64,000 nucleotides of DNA from an uncultured Dorea sp. (GTDB lineage: Bacteria > Bacillota > Clostridia > Lachnospirales > Lachnospiraceae), in NCBI RefSeq assembly GCF_934294775.1, contig NZ_CAKRAH010000005.1, forward strand, positions 35,222-99,221, written 5' to 3'. A model generated the notes under the pieces. The model ran no database searches. It was not told the origin of the DNA and saw nothing but the letters and a program-made list of their open reading frames with translations. This document shows, piece after piece, positions 39,920 to 49,285 of this stretch. Position 1 is the stretch's first letter. Every line of letters begins with the position of its first letter. Both the position numbers and the translations under genes were made by a program.

Positions 39920-42106
39920 CTACTCTTCTGCTGCCAAATGCATCTGGTATGCCTTGAATTCTCCCATTTCCACAGGCATCGGAATTCCTGCTTCCATAAG
40001 TGCTGCACCATTATAGCTCTTTCCTGTTTCCGTGTCACGATAGATCGCACTGCATTTCAATCCTTGAAGCTTTACATAATTCACGGTCATATTTCCATGA
40101 ATTTCCTGCAGTACGACGTTCAGAAGAACTTCTTTCTGATCTTCGGATACAAATGCCCATGCTGCATATTCCTCCCTTGCAGGATCAGACAACCGGTAGT
40201 ACAGTCCCGTCTGGATCAGCGGTGCGAACTTCCGGTATTCTTCTACCTGTAACCGGATCTCCTGCTTCTCTTCTTCGGAAAGTTTTCCAAGATTCAATTC
40301 ATATCCGAATGTTCCGGCCATTGCCACTACACCTCTGGTATGCAGAGATGTGATCCTTCCGGTCTGATGATTCGGCACTGCTGATACGTGTGACCCCACT
40401 GCGGACACCGGATAACCGAATGAAGTACCATATTGGATCTGCAATCTGTCCAATGCATCTGTATTATCACTGCACCAGATCTGCGGTGTATAATACATCA
40501 TTCCGGCATCAAATCTTCCACCGCCGCCACTGCATCCTTCGATCAGCAGATCCGGATATCTTGTCACAATCCTTTCCAGAAAATCATATAATCCAAGAAC
40601 GTAATCATACATGACCCTTCCCTGATCTTCGGTTCCTCTTGAGAACACATCCATAAGGCTCCGGTTCATATCCCATTTTACATACTCAATATTTCCCTGA
40701 TCCAGGACTTTACAGATCTGGTCAAATATATGATCTACAACTTCTTTTCTTGAGAAATCCAACACCAGTTGATTTCTTGCATGAACCGGATTCCTTCCCG
40801 GAATAGTAAGTGCCCAGTCCGGATGTTCTCTATACAGATTACTGTCTTCAGAGATCATCTCCGGCTCCACCCAGATTCCGAATTTTACACCCAGGTCATT
40901 GATCTTCTTTATCAGATCTCCCAGTGTCCCCCCAAGCTTTTTCTCATTGACAAACCAGTCCCCGAGACCGCTGTTATCGTCATCACGTTTTCCAAACCAT
41001 CCGTCATCCAGCACCAGCATATCAATGCCTGCATTCTTTGCCTCTTTTGCCAGTTCATATAAGGTGTCACCATCAAAATCAAAGTACGCAGCTTCCCAGC
41101 TGTTCACCAGAACCGGACGGACACTTTCTTTGTACTTTCCTCTGCAGATATGCTGTCTGATACATCTGTGCAGATTCTGCGAAAGAAGGTTCATTCCACT
41201 TCCGGAAAAAGTAAGAAGCACCTCCGGTGTATAGAATGTTTCTCCTTCTGCCAGCGGATACGAGAACATCTCATCCTGCAGCCCCATAAGCGCACGTGTC
41301 TGTCCAAACTGATCTTTCAATGTCTCACCTTTGAAATTTCCACTATATACGAAAGACATCGCATAACAATTTCCATACTGATCCGTCGTATGCTCATCCG
41401 CAAGGATCATCATCGGATTATACTGATGGCTTGAAGTTCCTCTCACACTTCCGATCACATGACTTCCATGTGCGACCGGTTCTCTCTGCATCGTTCTCTC
41501 CATTGCATGTCTTCCGTAAAATGTCAGAAGATCATATTTCCCCTGAACAAAATCCAGACATGCAGACTGCGCTTTCCTGATACATATCTTTCCTTCGCCA
41601 CGATAAACGATCTTCTCACTTCTTGTGATCACATCATAATCAGGAAGCACACCATACTGCAATGTAACTTCTACGCCTGTAACCGCATCTTCCATTACGA
41701 TCTCCAGTGTCTGGCTCTCCGTCTCAGCCGCATAGACTGCCGGAAGCCCCGGAATCTTGTATTTTCCATTGAAAATATGATGCGAACGGTAACGCAGGTC
41801 ACACGCTGTGCTTCCATCTGCATTTTCGATGATCAGTGCCGTGCTTCTGTAATCTCCGGTTCCATAGGAAGGATACTCCTGCGGAAGTACATCCATAGAA
41901 TATGTTCTGTCATCCCCTGCATCAAACGGATTTCCAGAGAATCCCCTGTCATAATACGTCAGCAGATAATCCATGCAGCTTCCATCTGTTTTCTTTCCAT
42001 AATACAGGTGCAGGAGGAACCCATAAGGGTCCACCTGCATCTGATACGTTGTATTCTTTGTCTGTATTGTAAATGTCCTGTCTGCTTTACTGTAAACAAT
42101 TCCCAT
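39920..42106 (-). CDS. aga: GH36 alpha-galactosidase
   Basis: 728-residue cytoplasmic enzyme that removes alpha-1,6-galactose from melibiose, raffinose and stachyose. The nucleophile is D479 in KWDMNRS and the acid/base D547 in CSDNTDALDR; DDGWFGKRDDD and the ECSGGGGRFD-like EGCSGGGGRFDAGM are intact. Length is standard for bacterial GH36. AAGGAGA precedes the ATG. It lies between the msmG permease and the amylosucrase-like gene. Confidence 0.95.
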   Translation of the reverse strand: MGIVYSKADRTFTIQTKNTTYQMQVDPYGFLLHLYYGKKTDGSCMDYLLTYYDRGFSGNPFDAGDDRTYSMDVLPQEYPSYGTGDYRSTALIIENADGSTACDLRYRSHHIFNGKYKIPGLPAVYAAETESQTLEIVMEDAVTGVEVTLQYGVLPDYDVITRSEKIVYRGEGKICIRKAQSACLDFVQGKYDLLTFYGRHAMERTMQREPVAHGSHVIGSVRGTSSHQYNPMMILADEHTTDQYGNCYAMSFVYSGNFKGETLKDQFGQTRALMGLQDEMFSYPLAEGETFYTPEVLLTFSGSGMNLLSQNLHRCIRQHICRGKYKESVRPVLVNSWEAAYFDFDGDTLYELAKEAKNAGIDMLVLDDGWFGKRDDDNSGLGDWFVNEKKLGGTLGDLIKKINDLGVKFGIWVEPEMISEDSNLYREHPDWALTIPGRNPVHARNQLVLDFSRKEVVDHIFDQICKVLDQGNIEYVKWDMNRSLMDVFSRGTEDQGRVMYDYVLGLYDFLERIVTRYPDLLIEGCSGGGGRFDAGMMYYTPQIWCSDNTDALDRLQIQYGTSFGYPVSAVGSHVSAVPNHQTGRITSLHTRGVVAMAGTFGYELNLGKLSEEEKQEIRLQVEEYRKFAPLIQTGLYYRLSDPAREEYAAWAFVSEDQKEVLLNVVLQEIHGNMTVNYVKLQGLKCSAIYRDTETGKSYNGAALMEAGIPMPVEMGEFKAYQMHLAAEE

Positions 42107-42149
42107 CTTTCAGTCTCCTTTTTATGTCTTTGGTCCGATTTGTATTTTT

Positions 42150-42992
42150 TTATTTTACAGCTCCATTTACCACACCGTTCAAGATATGCTTCTGACAGAT
42201 CAGATAGAAAATCAGGATCGGCAGAAGTGCCAACAGGTAAGAGGCAAATGCCAGGTTATAGTTCGTTCCAAACTGTGTCTGGAAATTAAGCTGTGCCAGC
42301 GGCAGTGTGTTCTTTCCTGTGCCTGACATAATAACCAATGGTGTCATAACATCGTTCCATGTTCCAAGTGCTGTCAGAACCGCAACCGTTGCATGCATTG
42401 GTTTCATGATTGGAAAGATGATCTTCCAATAAGTGGTCCATGTACTTGCGCCATCCACGCATGCTGCCTCTTCCAGCGCTCCCGGAATGTTTGTCAGATA
42501 TCCGGAATACAACAGCACATTCATCGGCATATAAAATACCAGATATAAGATGATCACTCCGGCTCTGTTCGCAAGTCCCATCTGCGCTGTCTGTTTTACG
42601 ACCGGCATCATCAGGATTGCAAAAGGTACGAACATACCACTGACAACATAAAAGTAAATAAACTTATAAAATTTACTATGTGCCTTATTTCTTGCAATTG
42701 CATATCCAAGCAGTGAATGGATCAGCATTGCAAGCACTACCGTCACAACTGTGATCAGCAGACTGTTTCCCAATGAGTTCCAGAAATCTGTCACTTTCAT
42801 CGCCTCTGTAAAATTACTCAGACTGAAATGCTTTGGAAGCGATAAGATTCCTGCGATATCATTCGTCATTTCGGAAGGTTTCTTCAGCGCAATGACAACA
42901 GTCATATATAATGGAAATATTACAGTGATCAGCCCTGCGATCAAAAGAATCGTTACAGGCCAGTTTATTCTTTCTTTCCCAACTTTTTTCAT
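42150..42992 (-). CDS. msmG: Sugar ABC transporter permease, MsmG type
   Basis: 280-residue inner-membrane permease with six helices and the EAA loop EEAACVDGASTWTTYWKIIFP split here as EAACVDGAS and IIFPIMKP, which docks the ATPase. It pairs with MsmF for alpha-galactoside uptake. The ATG overlaps the MsmF stop (TAATG), so translation is coupled. Confidence 0.92.
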   Translation of the reverse strand: MKKVGKERINWPVTILLIAGLITVIFPLYMTVVIALKKPSEMTNDIAGILSLPKHFSLSNFTEAMKVTDFWNSLGNSLLITVVTVVLAMLIHSLLGYAIARNKAHSKFYKFIYFYVVSGMFVPFAILMMPVVKQTAQMGLANRAGVIILYLVFYMPMNVLLYSGYLTNIPGALEEAACVDGASTWTTYWKIIFPIMKPMHATVAVLTALGTWNDVMTPLVIMSGTGKNTLPLAQLNFQTQFGTNYNLAFASYLLALLPILIFYLICQKHILNGVVNGAVK

Positions 42993-43870
42993 TACAACTG
43001 TTCCTCCTTCTTACCGGTGATAGTCAACTGCATTACCGAAATCACTACAATCACAATAAAGAAAATAACTGCATTTGCACTTTGGAATCCAAACTGTCCG
43101 CCACTCATTCCGTTATTATAGATCAGATATGAGATGGATTCTGTACTCTGGGCAGGACCTCCTTTTGTCAATGCCATGATCTGATCAAATACCATCAGGA
43201 AGTTTTTCACACTCAGAACCATATTAATAGAGAAAAATGGAATGATCAGTGGAAATGTCAGGTTCCTGAACTTCTTCCATCCTGTGGCGCCATCAATGGC
43301 ACCTGCTTCATATACATCCTCCGGAACCGTCTGAAGTCCCGAAATATAAATGATTGTGTTCATTGCTATCGACTGCCATGCACACACGATCACAATCGCG
43401 ATCCACGCAAGATTTGTATTCGAAAGCATACTGGAACTAAATGTCTTACTTCCGATCATTTTTCCAAATACAGGGAGGATATACGTAAAGAAATAGTTGA
43501 AAATATATCCTACCACCAGTGCTCCCAGTACATTCGGGATAAAATATGCACCTCTGAGTGCGCTTTTGAACTTAATCTTACTATTTAGTCCGAGTGCCAG
43601 CAAAAGACTCAATACATTTGTCAAAATTGTCGCCGCAATTGCCAGCTTAAATGTAAAGATATATGAGCCTCCGACTCTGGAATCGGTAAACAGATCTTTA
43701 TAATTACGAAGCCCTACCCAGTCGTAATTTCCGTATCCTTTAAAATTGGTAAAACTGTAGATGACACCTTTGATCAGCGGCAGCGTATTGAAGCAGAAAA
43801 ATAATGCAACAATCGGAATCGTGATCAGAAGAAATGTCCGCTTTCTATCATTTAATTTATTCTTTTTCAT
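42992..43870 (-). CDS. msmF: Sugar ABC transporter permease, MsmF type
   Basis: 292-residue inner-membrane permease with six helices and an EAA loop (YEAGAIDGATGWKKFRNLTF). It pairs with MsmG. AAGGAG precedes the ATG. The gene order binding protein, MsmF, MsmG, aga is that of the streptococcal msm and raf operons. Confidence 0.92.
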   Translation of the reverse strand: MKKNKLNDRKRTFLLITIPIVALFFCFNTLPLIKGVIYSFTNFKGYGNYDWVGLRNYKDLFTDSRVGGSYIFTFKLAIAATILTNVLSLLLALGLNSKIKFKSALRGAYFIPNVLGALVVGYIFNYFFTYILPVFGKMIGSKTFSSSMLSNTNLAWIAIVIVCAWQSIAMNTIIYISGLQTVPEDVYEAGAIDGATGWKKFRNLTFPLIIPFFSINMVLSVKNFLMVFDQIMALTKGGPAQSTESISYLIYNNGMSGGQFGFQSANAVIFFIVIVVISVMQLTITGKKEEQL

Positions 43871-43915
43871 CGTACTAACTCCTTGAACTTCCGTATTACC
43901 AGTAACTTATCTATC

Positions 43916-45199
43916 TTAGTCATTATGCGATTTTTCGTAATCTTCCACTTTACGGATAATATCACGATTATATCTTACCCAGTCTGTATCAAATTTCTTA
44001 AGAAATGCCTTGCTGTCTTTTTTCATCAGGAATGTCTGGATCTGTGCGTCTACCGCCATTTCCGATGGATAATAATGATCCTGGTAGTCAGACATTTTCC
44101 CTTCTTTTATATATTCTTTCATTCCTTCAAGGGTTGATGGCAGTTCAAAATCTCCCTCTTTACAAGGAACCGCCTTCTGCGCATCCAGATATGCCTGTAC
44201 ATTCTCATCTTCCAGGAGAAAATCTAACACTTCATATGCTGCCTCTTTATTTTTGCAATCTTGCATTACGCAGAACTGAAGATCTATTCCTGAGTTCAAC
44301 TTATTTTCTTCTTTGTTATTACTTGCCGGCATTACAAATGAATCAATCTCCATATCCGGATTCACCGTCTGGATCTGTGGAATTGCATAACTTCCGATCG
44401 TATACATTGCGGATTCACCTTTTGCAAACGCCGTACATGCCCCGTTGTAATCATATGCAAACGGGTCATCCGGTCCATATGGAAGCAGCTCCAGCATACG
44501 TTCTGCCACTTCTTTATATTCCTTCGAAAATGTTGTCTTTCCGCGGTTCACCTGTGCACACACATCTGCAGGTGCAAGATCTACTGCAACCGCATTCCAC
44601 GGTGCAAGACAAGTCCATGTATCTTTAAATCCAAAATAAAATGGCTGGATTCCTGCATTCTGTATCTCCTGACACAGGCTCATAAGTTCATCCCATGTAG
44701 TTGGTATTTTCCATCCATGTTCTTCGAACATTTCCTTGTTGTAAAGAATTCCTGCTGCATTTGCAACGTATGGCACCGCATAAGTTCCTTTTTCCGGAAC
44801 AAATTCCAGATTTTTATCAATTTCTTTGTATGCCTCTTTAATATTTTCCAGACCTTTATAGTCGGAAATATCCATCAACATGTCAGAATCGATAAAGTTT
44901 GAATAGTTCACGTCTCCTCCGATTCCAATAATATCCGGATTATCCTCCCGGATAAATCTCGTCTTCAAAACAGTCATTGCATCATTCGGAGATTCAATTG
45001 TAAGATGAATATTATCATGTGTACGGTTGAATTCTTCTTCTATTTTCTCAAATGTTTTTACTGCTTCCGGTTTATACTGCACAAGTTCTATTTCTGTCTT
45101 TCCTGTCTTCTCTTTCTGTCCGCATCCCTGCAGTGTCATAGCCCCAGCCATCGTAAGGACCAGTCCGGCACTTACCAGTTTCCTGTACTTCCTATGCAT
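43916..45199 (-). CDS. msmE: Sugar-binding lipoprotein of the MsmEFG transporter
   Basis: 427-residue extracellular solute-binding protein (family 1). The lipoprotein signal ends in TLQGC, so the protein is lipid-anchored at about residue 26. The mature part starts with a linker rich in Lys and then IELVQYKPEAVKTF, typical of oligosaccharide binders. The ATG has AAGGAG 8 nt upstream; the longer in-frame start is not credible because it pushes the signal peptide inward. Substrate inferred from the aga gene. Confidence 0.93.
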   Translation of the reverse strand: MHRKYRKLVSAGLVLTMAGAMTLQGCGQKEKTGKTEIELVQYKPEAVKTFEKIEEEFNRTHDNIHLTIESPNDAMTVLKTRFIREDNPDIIGIGGDVNYSNFIDSDMLMDISDYKGLENIKEAYKEIDKNLEFVPEKGTYAVPYVANAAGILYNKEMFEEHGWKIPTTWDELMSLCQEIQNAGIQPFYFGFKDTWTCLAPWNAVAVDLAPADVCAQVNRGKTTFSKEYKEVAERMLELLPYGPDDPFAYDYNGACTAFAKGESAMYTIGSYAIPQIQTVNPDMEIDSFVMPASNNKEENKLNSGIDLQFCVMQDCKNKEAAYEVLDFLLEDENVQAYLDAQKAVPCKEGDFELPSTLEGMKEYIKEGKMSDYQDHYYPSEMAVDAQIQTFLMKKDSKAFLKKFDTDWVRYNRDIIRKVEDYEKSHND

Positions 45200-45301
45200 G
45201 TTTTCAACTCCTTTTGCTCCGTTCCTTCCTGATTTTGAACCTTTCCCGGGATATTTTCTTGTTTTCATCGTCAGGTTTTTTTATTTCTTATTTACAATTG
45301 A

Positions 45302-45330
45302 ATTATAACATACCCTTATGCGTCTATAAA
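45302..45330 (-). promoter_or_regulatory. Possible promoter of the msmEFG-aga operon
   Basis: A TATAAT reads toward msmE; the matching -35 (TTATAG, 16 bp upstream) is weak, as expected for an activator-dependent promoter under an AraC regulator. Confidence 0.4.
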
Positions 45331-45381
45331 TATCATTATATTATATGTTTTATTGCAAAATGCGATTTTTTCCGTTATATA

Positions 45382-45411
45382 TTGAAGTCATCTAGCATTT
45401 TGGTATATACT
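45382..45411 (+). promoter_or_regulatory. Predicted promoter of the AraC-GGDEF unit
   Basis: TTGAAG and TATACT with an 18-bp spacer, 22 bp before the AraC start. Confidence 0.55.
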
Positions 45412-45432
45412 GTTTTAAAAAGGAGGCTTCCT

Positions 45433-46302
45433 ATGAGTGATCTTTTATTTTCCGTTTTCCAAAATGAAAATTTTGTCGATATCGGACTTTATCAGTATGG
45501 CTGGGAACAATGTGAACCTTCCCATTCTTTCGGGCCTGCCGCCAGAAACCATTATATCTTTCACTATGTGATATCCGGAACCGGAACTTTAATGGCCGAC
45601 GATTCCTCTGGCAATACAATAAAATATCAGGTAAAAAGCGGACAGGGCTTTATGCTATTCCCTAATCAGATCAATACTTACATCGCAGATCAGGATCTCC
45701 CATGGGAATATACCTGGATTGAATTTGACGGGCTCCGTGCCAAAGAGATTGTCTCTACTGCCGGACTCAGTCCGGATCATCCGGTCTATCATGCCGGTTC
45801 GAAGGATCTTCGCAATGAAATGATGAACGAGATGTTATATATTGCCAGACATCCCGGTTCCTCCTCCGAATCACCGTTCCATATGATCGGACATTTGTAT
45901 CTCTTTTTGGATTATTTCATGCGTTCTGCTGCTACAGTGCGCATGAACCAGAGCGGGAAGATCAGAGATTTTTACATCAAAGAAGCATTATCTTATATTG
46001 AGCAAAATTTTCAGAACAATATTACCATTGAAGACATTGCTTCTTTCTGTGGTCTGAACCGGAGTTATTTCGGAAAGATTTTTCACGACTCCATCGGAAA
46101 ATCCCCACAGGAATTTCTGATCAGCTACCGCATGACAAAAGCTGCTGAGCTTTTAAAGCTGACTTCTCTTTCCATTGCTGACATCGGAAATGCAATTGGA
46201 TATCCGAATCAGCTTCATTTTTCACGCGCATTTAAAAATGTATATGGAACTTCACCAAGAAGCTGGCGGAATGCAAACCGACTCGCTCCTGCAGATAATT
46301 AA
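45433..46302 (+). CDS. msmR: AraC-family regulator of alpha-galactoside genes (MsmR-like)
   Basis: 289 residues: an N-terminal cupin-type sugar-binding domain (about 1-150, with HYVISGTGTL) and two C-terminal helix-turn-helix motifs (about 190-285; IEDIASFCGLNRSYFGKIF and ADIGNAIGYPNQLHFSRAF). MsmR/RafR proteins activate msm operons when an alpha-galactoside is bound. It is divergent from msmE with 233 bp between. The ATG has AAGGAGG upstream; the longer in-frame reading upstream has no family match. Confidence 0.92.
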   Translation: MSDLLFSVFQNENFVDIGLYQYGWEQCEPSHSFGPAARNHYIFHYVISGTGTLMADDSSGNTIKYQVKSGQGFMLFPNQINTYIADQDLPWEYTWIEFDGLRAKEIVSTAGLSPDHPVYHAGSKDLRNEMMNEMLYIARHPGSSSESPFHMIGHLYLFLDYFMRSAATVRMNQSGKIRDFYIKEALSYIEQNFQNNITIEDIASFCGLNRSYFGKIFHDSIGKSPQEFLISYRMTKAAELLKLTSLSIADIGNAIGYPNQLHFSRAFKNVYGTSPRSWRNANRLAPADN

Positions 46303-46314
46303 TGGAGGATAACA

Positions 46315-48327
46315 ATGAACCGAAAAACAACCTACAATATCGGAGTCCTTATTGGGGGAAGCCATACTTATTTTCCAAAGGAACATATCCGTGGTATCAC
46401 CGATGCTGCAAAAGAACTGAATATAAATATTTGCTTTTTCCTTGGAACACAGACCAAAGATTTTTTTGAAGATATCCTTGGTGAAACCCATAAAGACTCT
46501 TTTGATTATCAGTTCAATACCATCCATGACTATAGTCTCATGGCCGGTCTTGACGGACTGATCATCAACTACGGAACACTGGGACTTCGGATGAAAAATG
46601 AAAGTGCAAAACAATTTGCCCTGAAATTCCATTCGATTCCAACTGTATTCCTTACCGAACTCATCGATGCACCCAACTGCCATTCCCTGATCTGCGATAA
46701 TACACAGGGGATACATCTGGTCATGGAACACTTAATCCAGAAGCACCATTGTCATAAAATACTTTTTGTAGCAGGTCCTACGCAGAACACAGATGCAACT
46801 GAACGAAAGACCGCTTATCTTGAAATGATGCACAAATATAACCTTCCGGTAACCCCTGCTATGATTGCCCAGGGTGATTATTCTGAGTTTGTAGACAGGC
46901 AGGTGAATCAACTGCTGGATGATAATCCGGATGCACAGGCTATCGTATTTGCCAATGATGAGATGGCATTTACCGCTTACCGCGTATGCGAAAAACGTGG
47001 TCTTACAGTCGGACAGGACATCCTGATCACCGGATTTGATAACTGTGAACGGGCTTCCGGTATGGATCCTTCTCTTACAACCGTTCAGCAAGATGGCGTA
47101 CTGATGGGGAAAATGGCTGTATATGACTTATTCGACAAACTCAATGGCAAAGAAGTACATTCGCGCAGAGTCCCTGTTTCCCTGTGTGTAAGAGAATCCT
47201 GCGGCTGTCAGCTTCAATCCACGGAATCCTTTCATGCCCCAGTCGATCTGACCGAACAGATACAACGGCTGAACCGCACAATAACCAATATGAAGCTTGA
47301 ACTAATCAGTTTCCAGCGGAAATCCTGGTTTTTCCCATTTCTTGCGAGAAAACTCAATGCATGTAAAGATGACGAACATGCATTTCTTCTGGAAGCCATG
47401 AAAAATATGCGTGAGCTTCAGGCTAAATGTATCTACCTTTTTCTACTGGATGAGCCTATCGTATACTACGAAAACGAAAAATGGGCCTGTCCGCAGACTT
47501 TAAAACTTGCTGCCTATTCTAAGGATAATGAGATCAAAGCCTTTCATCCTTATGACAGACAGCCGGTAACTGCCGAGAACGGCCTCTGCCAGCTAATGAC
47601 CGATGAAGAAAATCATCAATTTATGGTGTTCCTTCTTTTCTCCGGTGAAAAGCAGTATGGACTGCTGGCCTGTGATATACAGCAGGAAGCATTTCCTTTC
47701 TTTTTTGTGATCAGTCTTCAGATCGGACTTTCGCTTTCTTATCTGGAGATCAGCAAAGCTGAAGCGCTCCACCGCCGGGAAATGTCCAGGGATATGGAAC
47801 TGATCCGGGAACGCAACCGCATTCTTGGTGAGCTTTCCAATTACGATGAACTTACAGGGCTTCTGAATTTAAGAGGATTTACCGAACAGCTTACAGAATT
47901 CTGTAAGCATGAACAGAATCAATGCGCTTATATTATATGTGGGGATCTGGATCACCTAAAAGAAATCAATGATACCTGGGGACACCCTGCCGGCAATTTT
48001 GCTTTGCGTGGTGTTGCCCGGATACTGGAGGGCTGCCTTCGCCGGCAGGATACACTTGCCCGTGTAGGCGGGGATGAATTTCTGATCCTCCTAAACTGTG
48101 AAGAAGGCGAGTTTGACAGCATTTTCCGTAAACGTGTCAAAGATGCCTGTAATACTTTTAATGCGCAGTCAGAAAAGCCATTCCTGGTAGAAATTTCACT
48201 GGGCATCGCCCGGTTCCATCCAACTCCTGGCATGGATACGCAGGAAATCATAGCTCTTGCCGACCAGGATCTTTACGAAGCAAAGAAACACCGCAGGAAA
48301 TCCATCCGGCGGCCTGAAGCGTTTTAG
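46315..48327 (+). CDS. LacI-type sugar sensor fused to GGDEF domain
   Basis: 670 residues, cytoplasmic (no signal, no membrane helix). Residues 3-290 form a LacI/GalR-type periplasmic-binding fold (NIGVLIGG, CDNTQGIHLVMEHLI, VFANDEMAFTAYRVCEKRGL, ITGFDNCERASG) but without the DNA-binding helix-turn-helix. A middle region (about 300-500) and a short coiled coil lead to a GGDEF domain (about 510-665) with an intact RVGGDEF at about 583-589. It should make cyclic di-GMP in response to a sugar-like ligand. It starts 12 bp after the AraC gene and is likely co-transcribed. Confidence 0.92.
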   Translation: MNRKTTYNIGVLIGGSHTYFPKEHIRGITDAAKELNINICFFLGTQTKDFFEDILGETHKDSFDYQFNTIHDYSLMAGLDGLIINYGTLGLRMKNESAKQFALKFHSIPTVFLTELIDAPNCHSLICDNTQGIHLVMEHLIQKHHCHKILFVAGPTQNTDATERKTAYLEMMHKYNLPVTPAMIAQGDYSEFVDRQVNQLLDDNPDAQAIVFANDEMAFTAYRVCEKRGLTVGQDILITGFDNCERASGMDPSLTTVQQDGVLMGKMAVYDLFDKLNGKEVHSRRVPVSLCVRESCGCQLQSTESFHAPVDLTEQIQRLNRTITNMKLELISFQRKSWFFPFLARKLNACKDDEHAFLLEAMKNMRELQAKCIYLFLLDEPIVYYENEKWACPQTLKLAAYSKDNEIKAFHPYDRQPVTAENGLCQLMTDEENHQFMVFLLFSGEKQYGLLACDIQQEAFPFFFVISLQIGLSLSYLEISKAEALHRREMSRDMELIRERNRILGELSNYDELTGLLNLRGFTEQLTEFCKHEQNQCAYIICGDLDHLKEINDTWGHPAGNFALRGVARILEGCLRRQDTLARVGGDEFLILLNCEEGEFDSIFRKRVKDACNTFNAQSEKPFLVEISLGIARFHPTPGMDTQEIIALADQDLYEAKKHRRKSIRRPEAF

Positions 48328-48341
48328 TTCTATTTCACTTT

Positions 48342-48386
48342 AAAAAATGAGAGTATTGCAATTTATGGCCTTACTCTCATTTTTTA
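48342..48386 (+). terminator. Terminator of the AraC-GGDEF unit
   Basis: AATGAGAGTA pairs with TACTCTCATT, then TTTT. An A-run on the left makes it bidirectional. Confidence 0.75.
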
Positions 48387-48517
48387 ATAGTTTTAAATTC
48401 AAAATATTTTCCTTTTTCCACTTGATTTTTTTCATCCCCTGGTATAATATACACATATAGCAAACATAGTATTCAAAACTACATGTCACATTTTCGATAT
48501 TCAGGAGGTGCATGATT

Positions 48518-49180
48518 ATGGCAGAGCAGTTAACAGAACACATCAAAGACCCAGGAAGTGCAATCACACATTTTATTGGAATGCTGATGGCAATATTCGC
48601 AGCAATTCCGCTACTGATAAAAGCGGCGCGTGAACCAAGCAGGATCTACATCATCGCAATTACTATTTATGCGGTCAGTCTTATCCTGCTGTATGCGGCC
48701 AGCACAACTTACCATACATTCAACAAATCACGAAAAGTAAATACCATTCTTAAAAAGATCGACCACATGATGATCAGCGTATTGATCGCCGGAAGCTACA
48801 CTCCGATCTGTCTGCTGGTACTTGGCGGTAAGACCGGACTCATCCTTCTTACGATTGTATGGGCATTTGCAATTGCCGGAATCCTGATCAAGGCATTCTG
48901 GGTATTCTGTCCAAAATGGGTTTCATCCGTGCTTTACATCGGAATGGGATGGACCTGCGTACTGGCATTCACACAGTTACTCAATTCCTTAAGCCCGGTG
49001 GCTTTTGGATGGCTTCTTGCCGGTGGTATCATCTATACAGTTGGCGGCGTTATCTATGCTTTGAAGCTTCCGATTTTCAACAGCAAGCACAAATATTTCG
49101 GAAGCCATGAGATCTTTCATCTGTTTGTTATGGCCGGAAGTGCCTGCCACTTTGTGGTGATGTATACTTTCGTACTTTAA
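48518..49180 (+). CDS. Hemolysin III family membrane protein (TrhA/PAQR)
   Basis: 220 residues with seven predicted helices. Conserved family residues are visible as ITHFIGM at the start, STTYHTF in the second helix region and HEIFHLFV near the end, the His set thought to bind zinc. The family includes membrane-fluidity regulators; the hemolysin name is historical. I chose the ATG 9 nt after GGAGG rather than the one 3 nt after it. Confidence 0.9.
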   Translation: MAEQLTEHIKDPGSAITHFIGMLMAIFAAIPLLIKAAREPSRIYIIAITIYAVSLILLYAASTTYHTFNKSRKVNTILKKIDHMMISVLIAGSYTPICLLVLGGKTGLILLTIVWAFAIAGILIKAFWVFCPKWVSSVLYIGMGWTCVLAFTQLLNSLSPVAFGWLLAGGIIYTVGGVIYALKLPIFNSKHKYFGSHEIFHLFVMAGSACHFVVMYTFVL

Positions 49181-49189
49181 TACAAACCC

Positions 49190-49263
49190 CAAAGAGCCCA
49201 CATCATGCCTGCGATATTATTTCATATAATATCTTTCCAGACTTGATGTGAGCTCTTTTTATT
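49190..49263 (+). terminator. Convergent terminator of trhA and the KDPG aldolase gene
   Basis: AAGAGC and CACATCA pair with TGATGTG and GCTCTT around an inner ATATTAT/ATAATAT hairpin, then TTT on the plus side and AAA on the left. Confidence 0.7.
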
Positions 49264-49285
49264 TTCGTCCTGTTATTTTTTTCTC

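Noticed and set aside
41459..42289. 276-codon plus-strand frame opposite aga and msmG
   Set aside because: It spans two real genes on the other strand, has a Cys/His/Ile-rich shadow composition and no domain.
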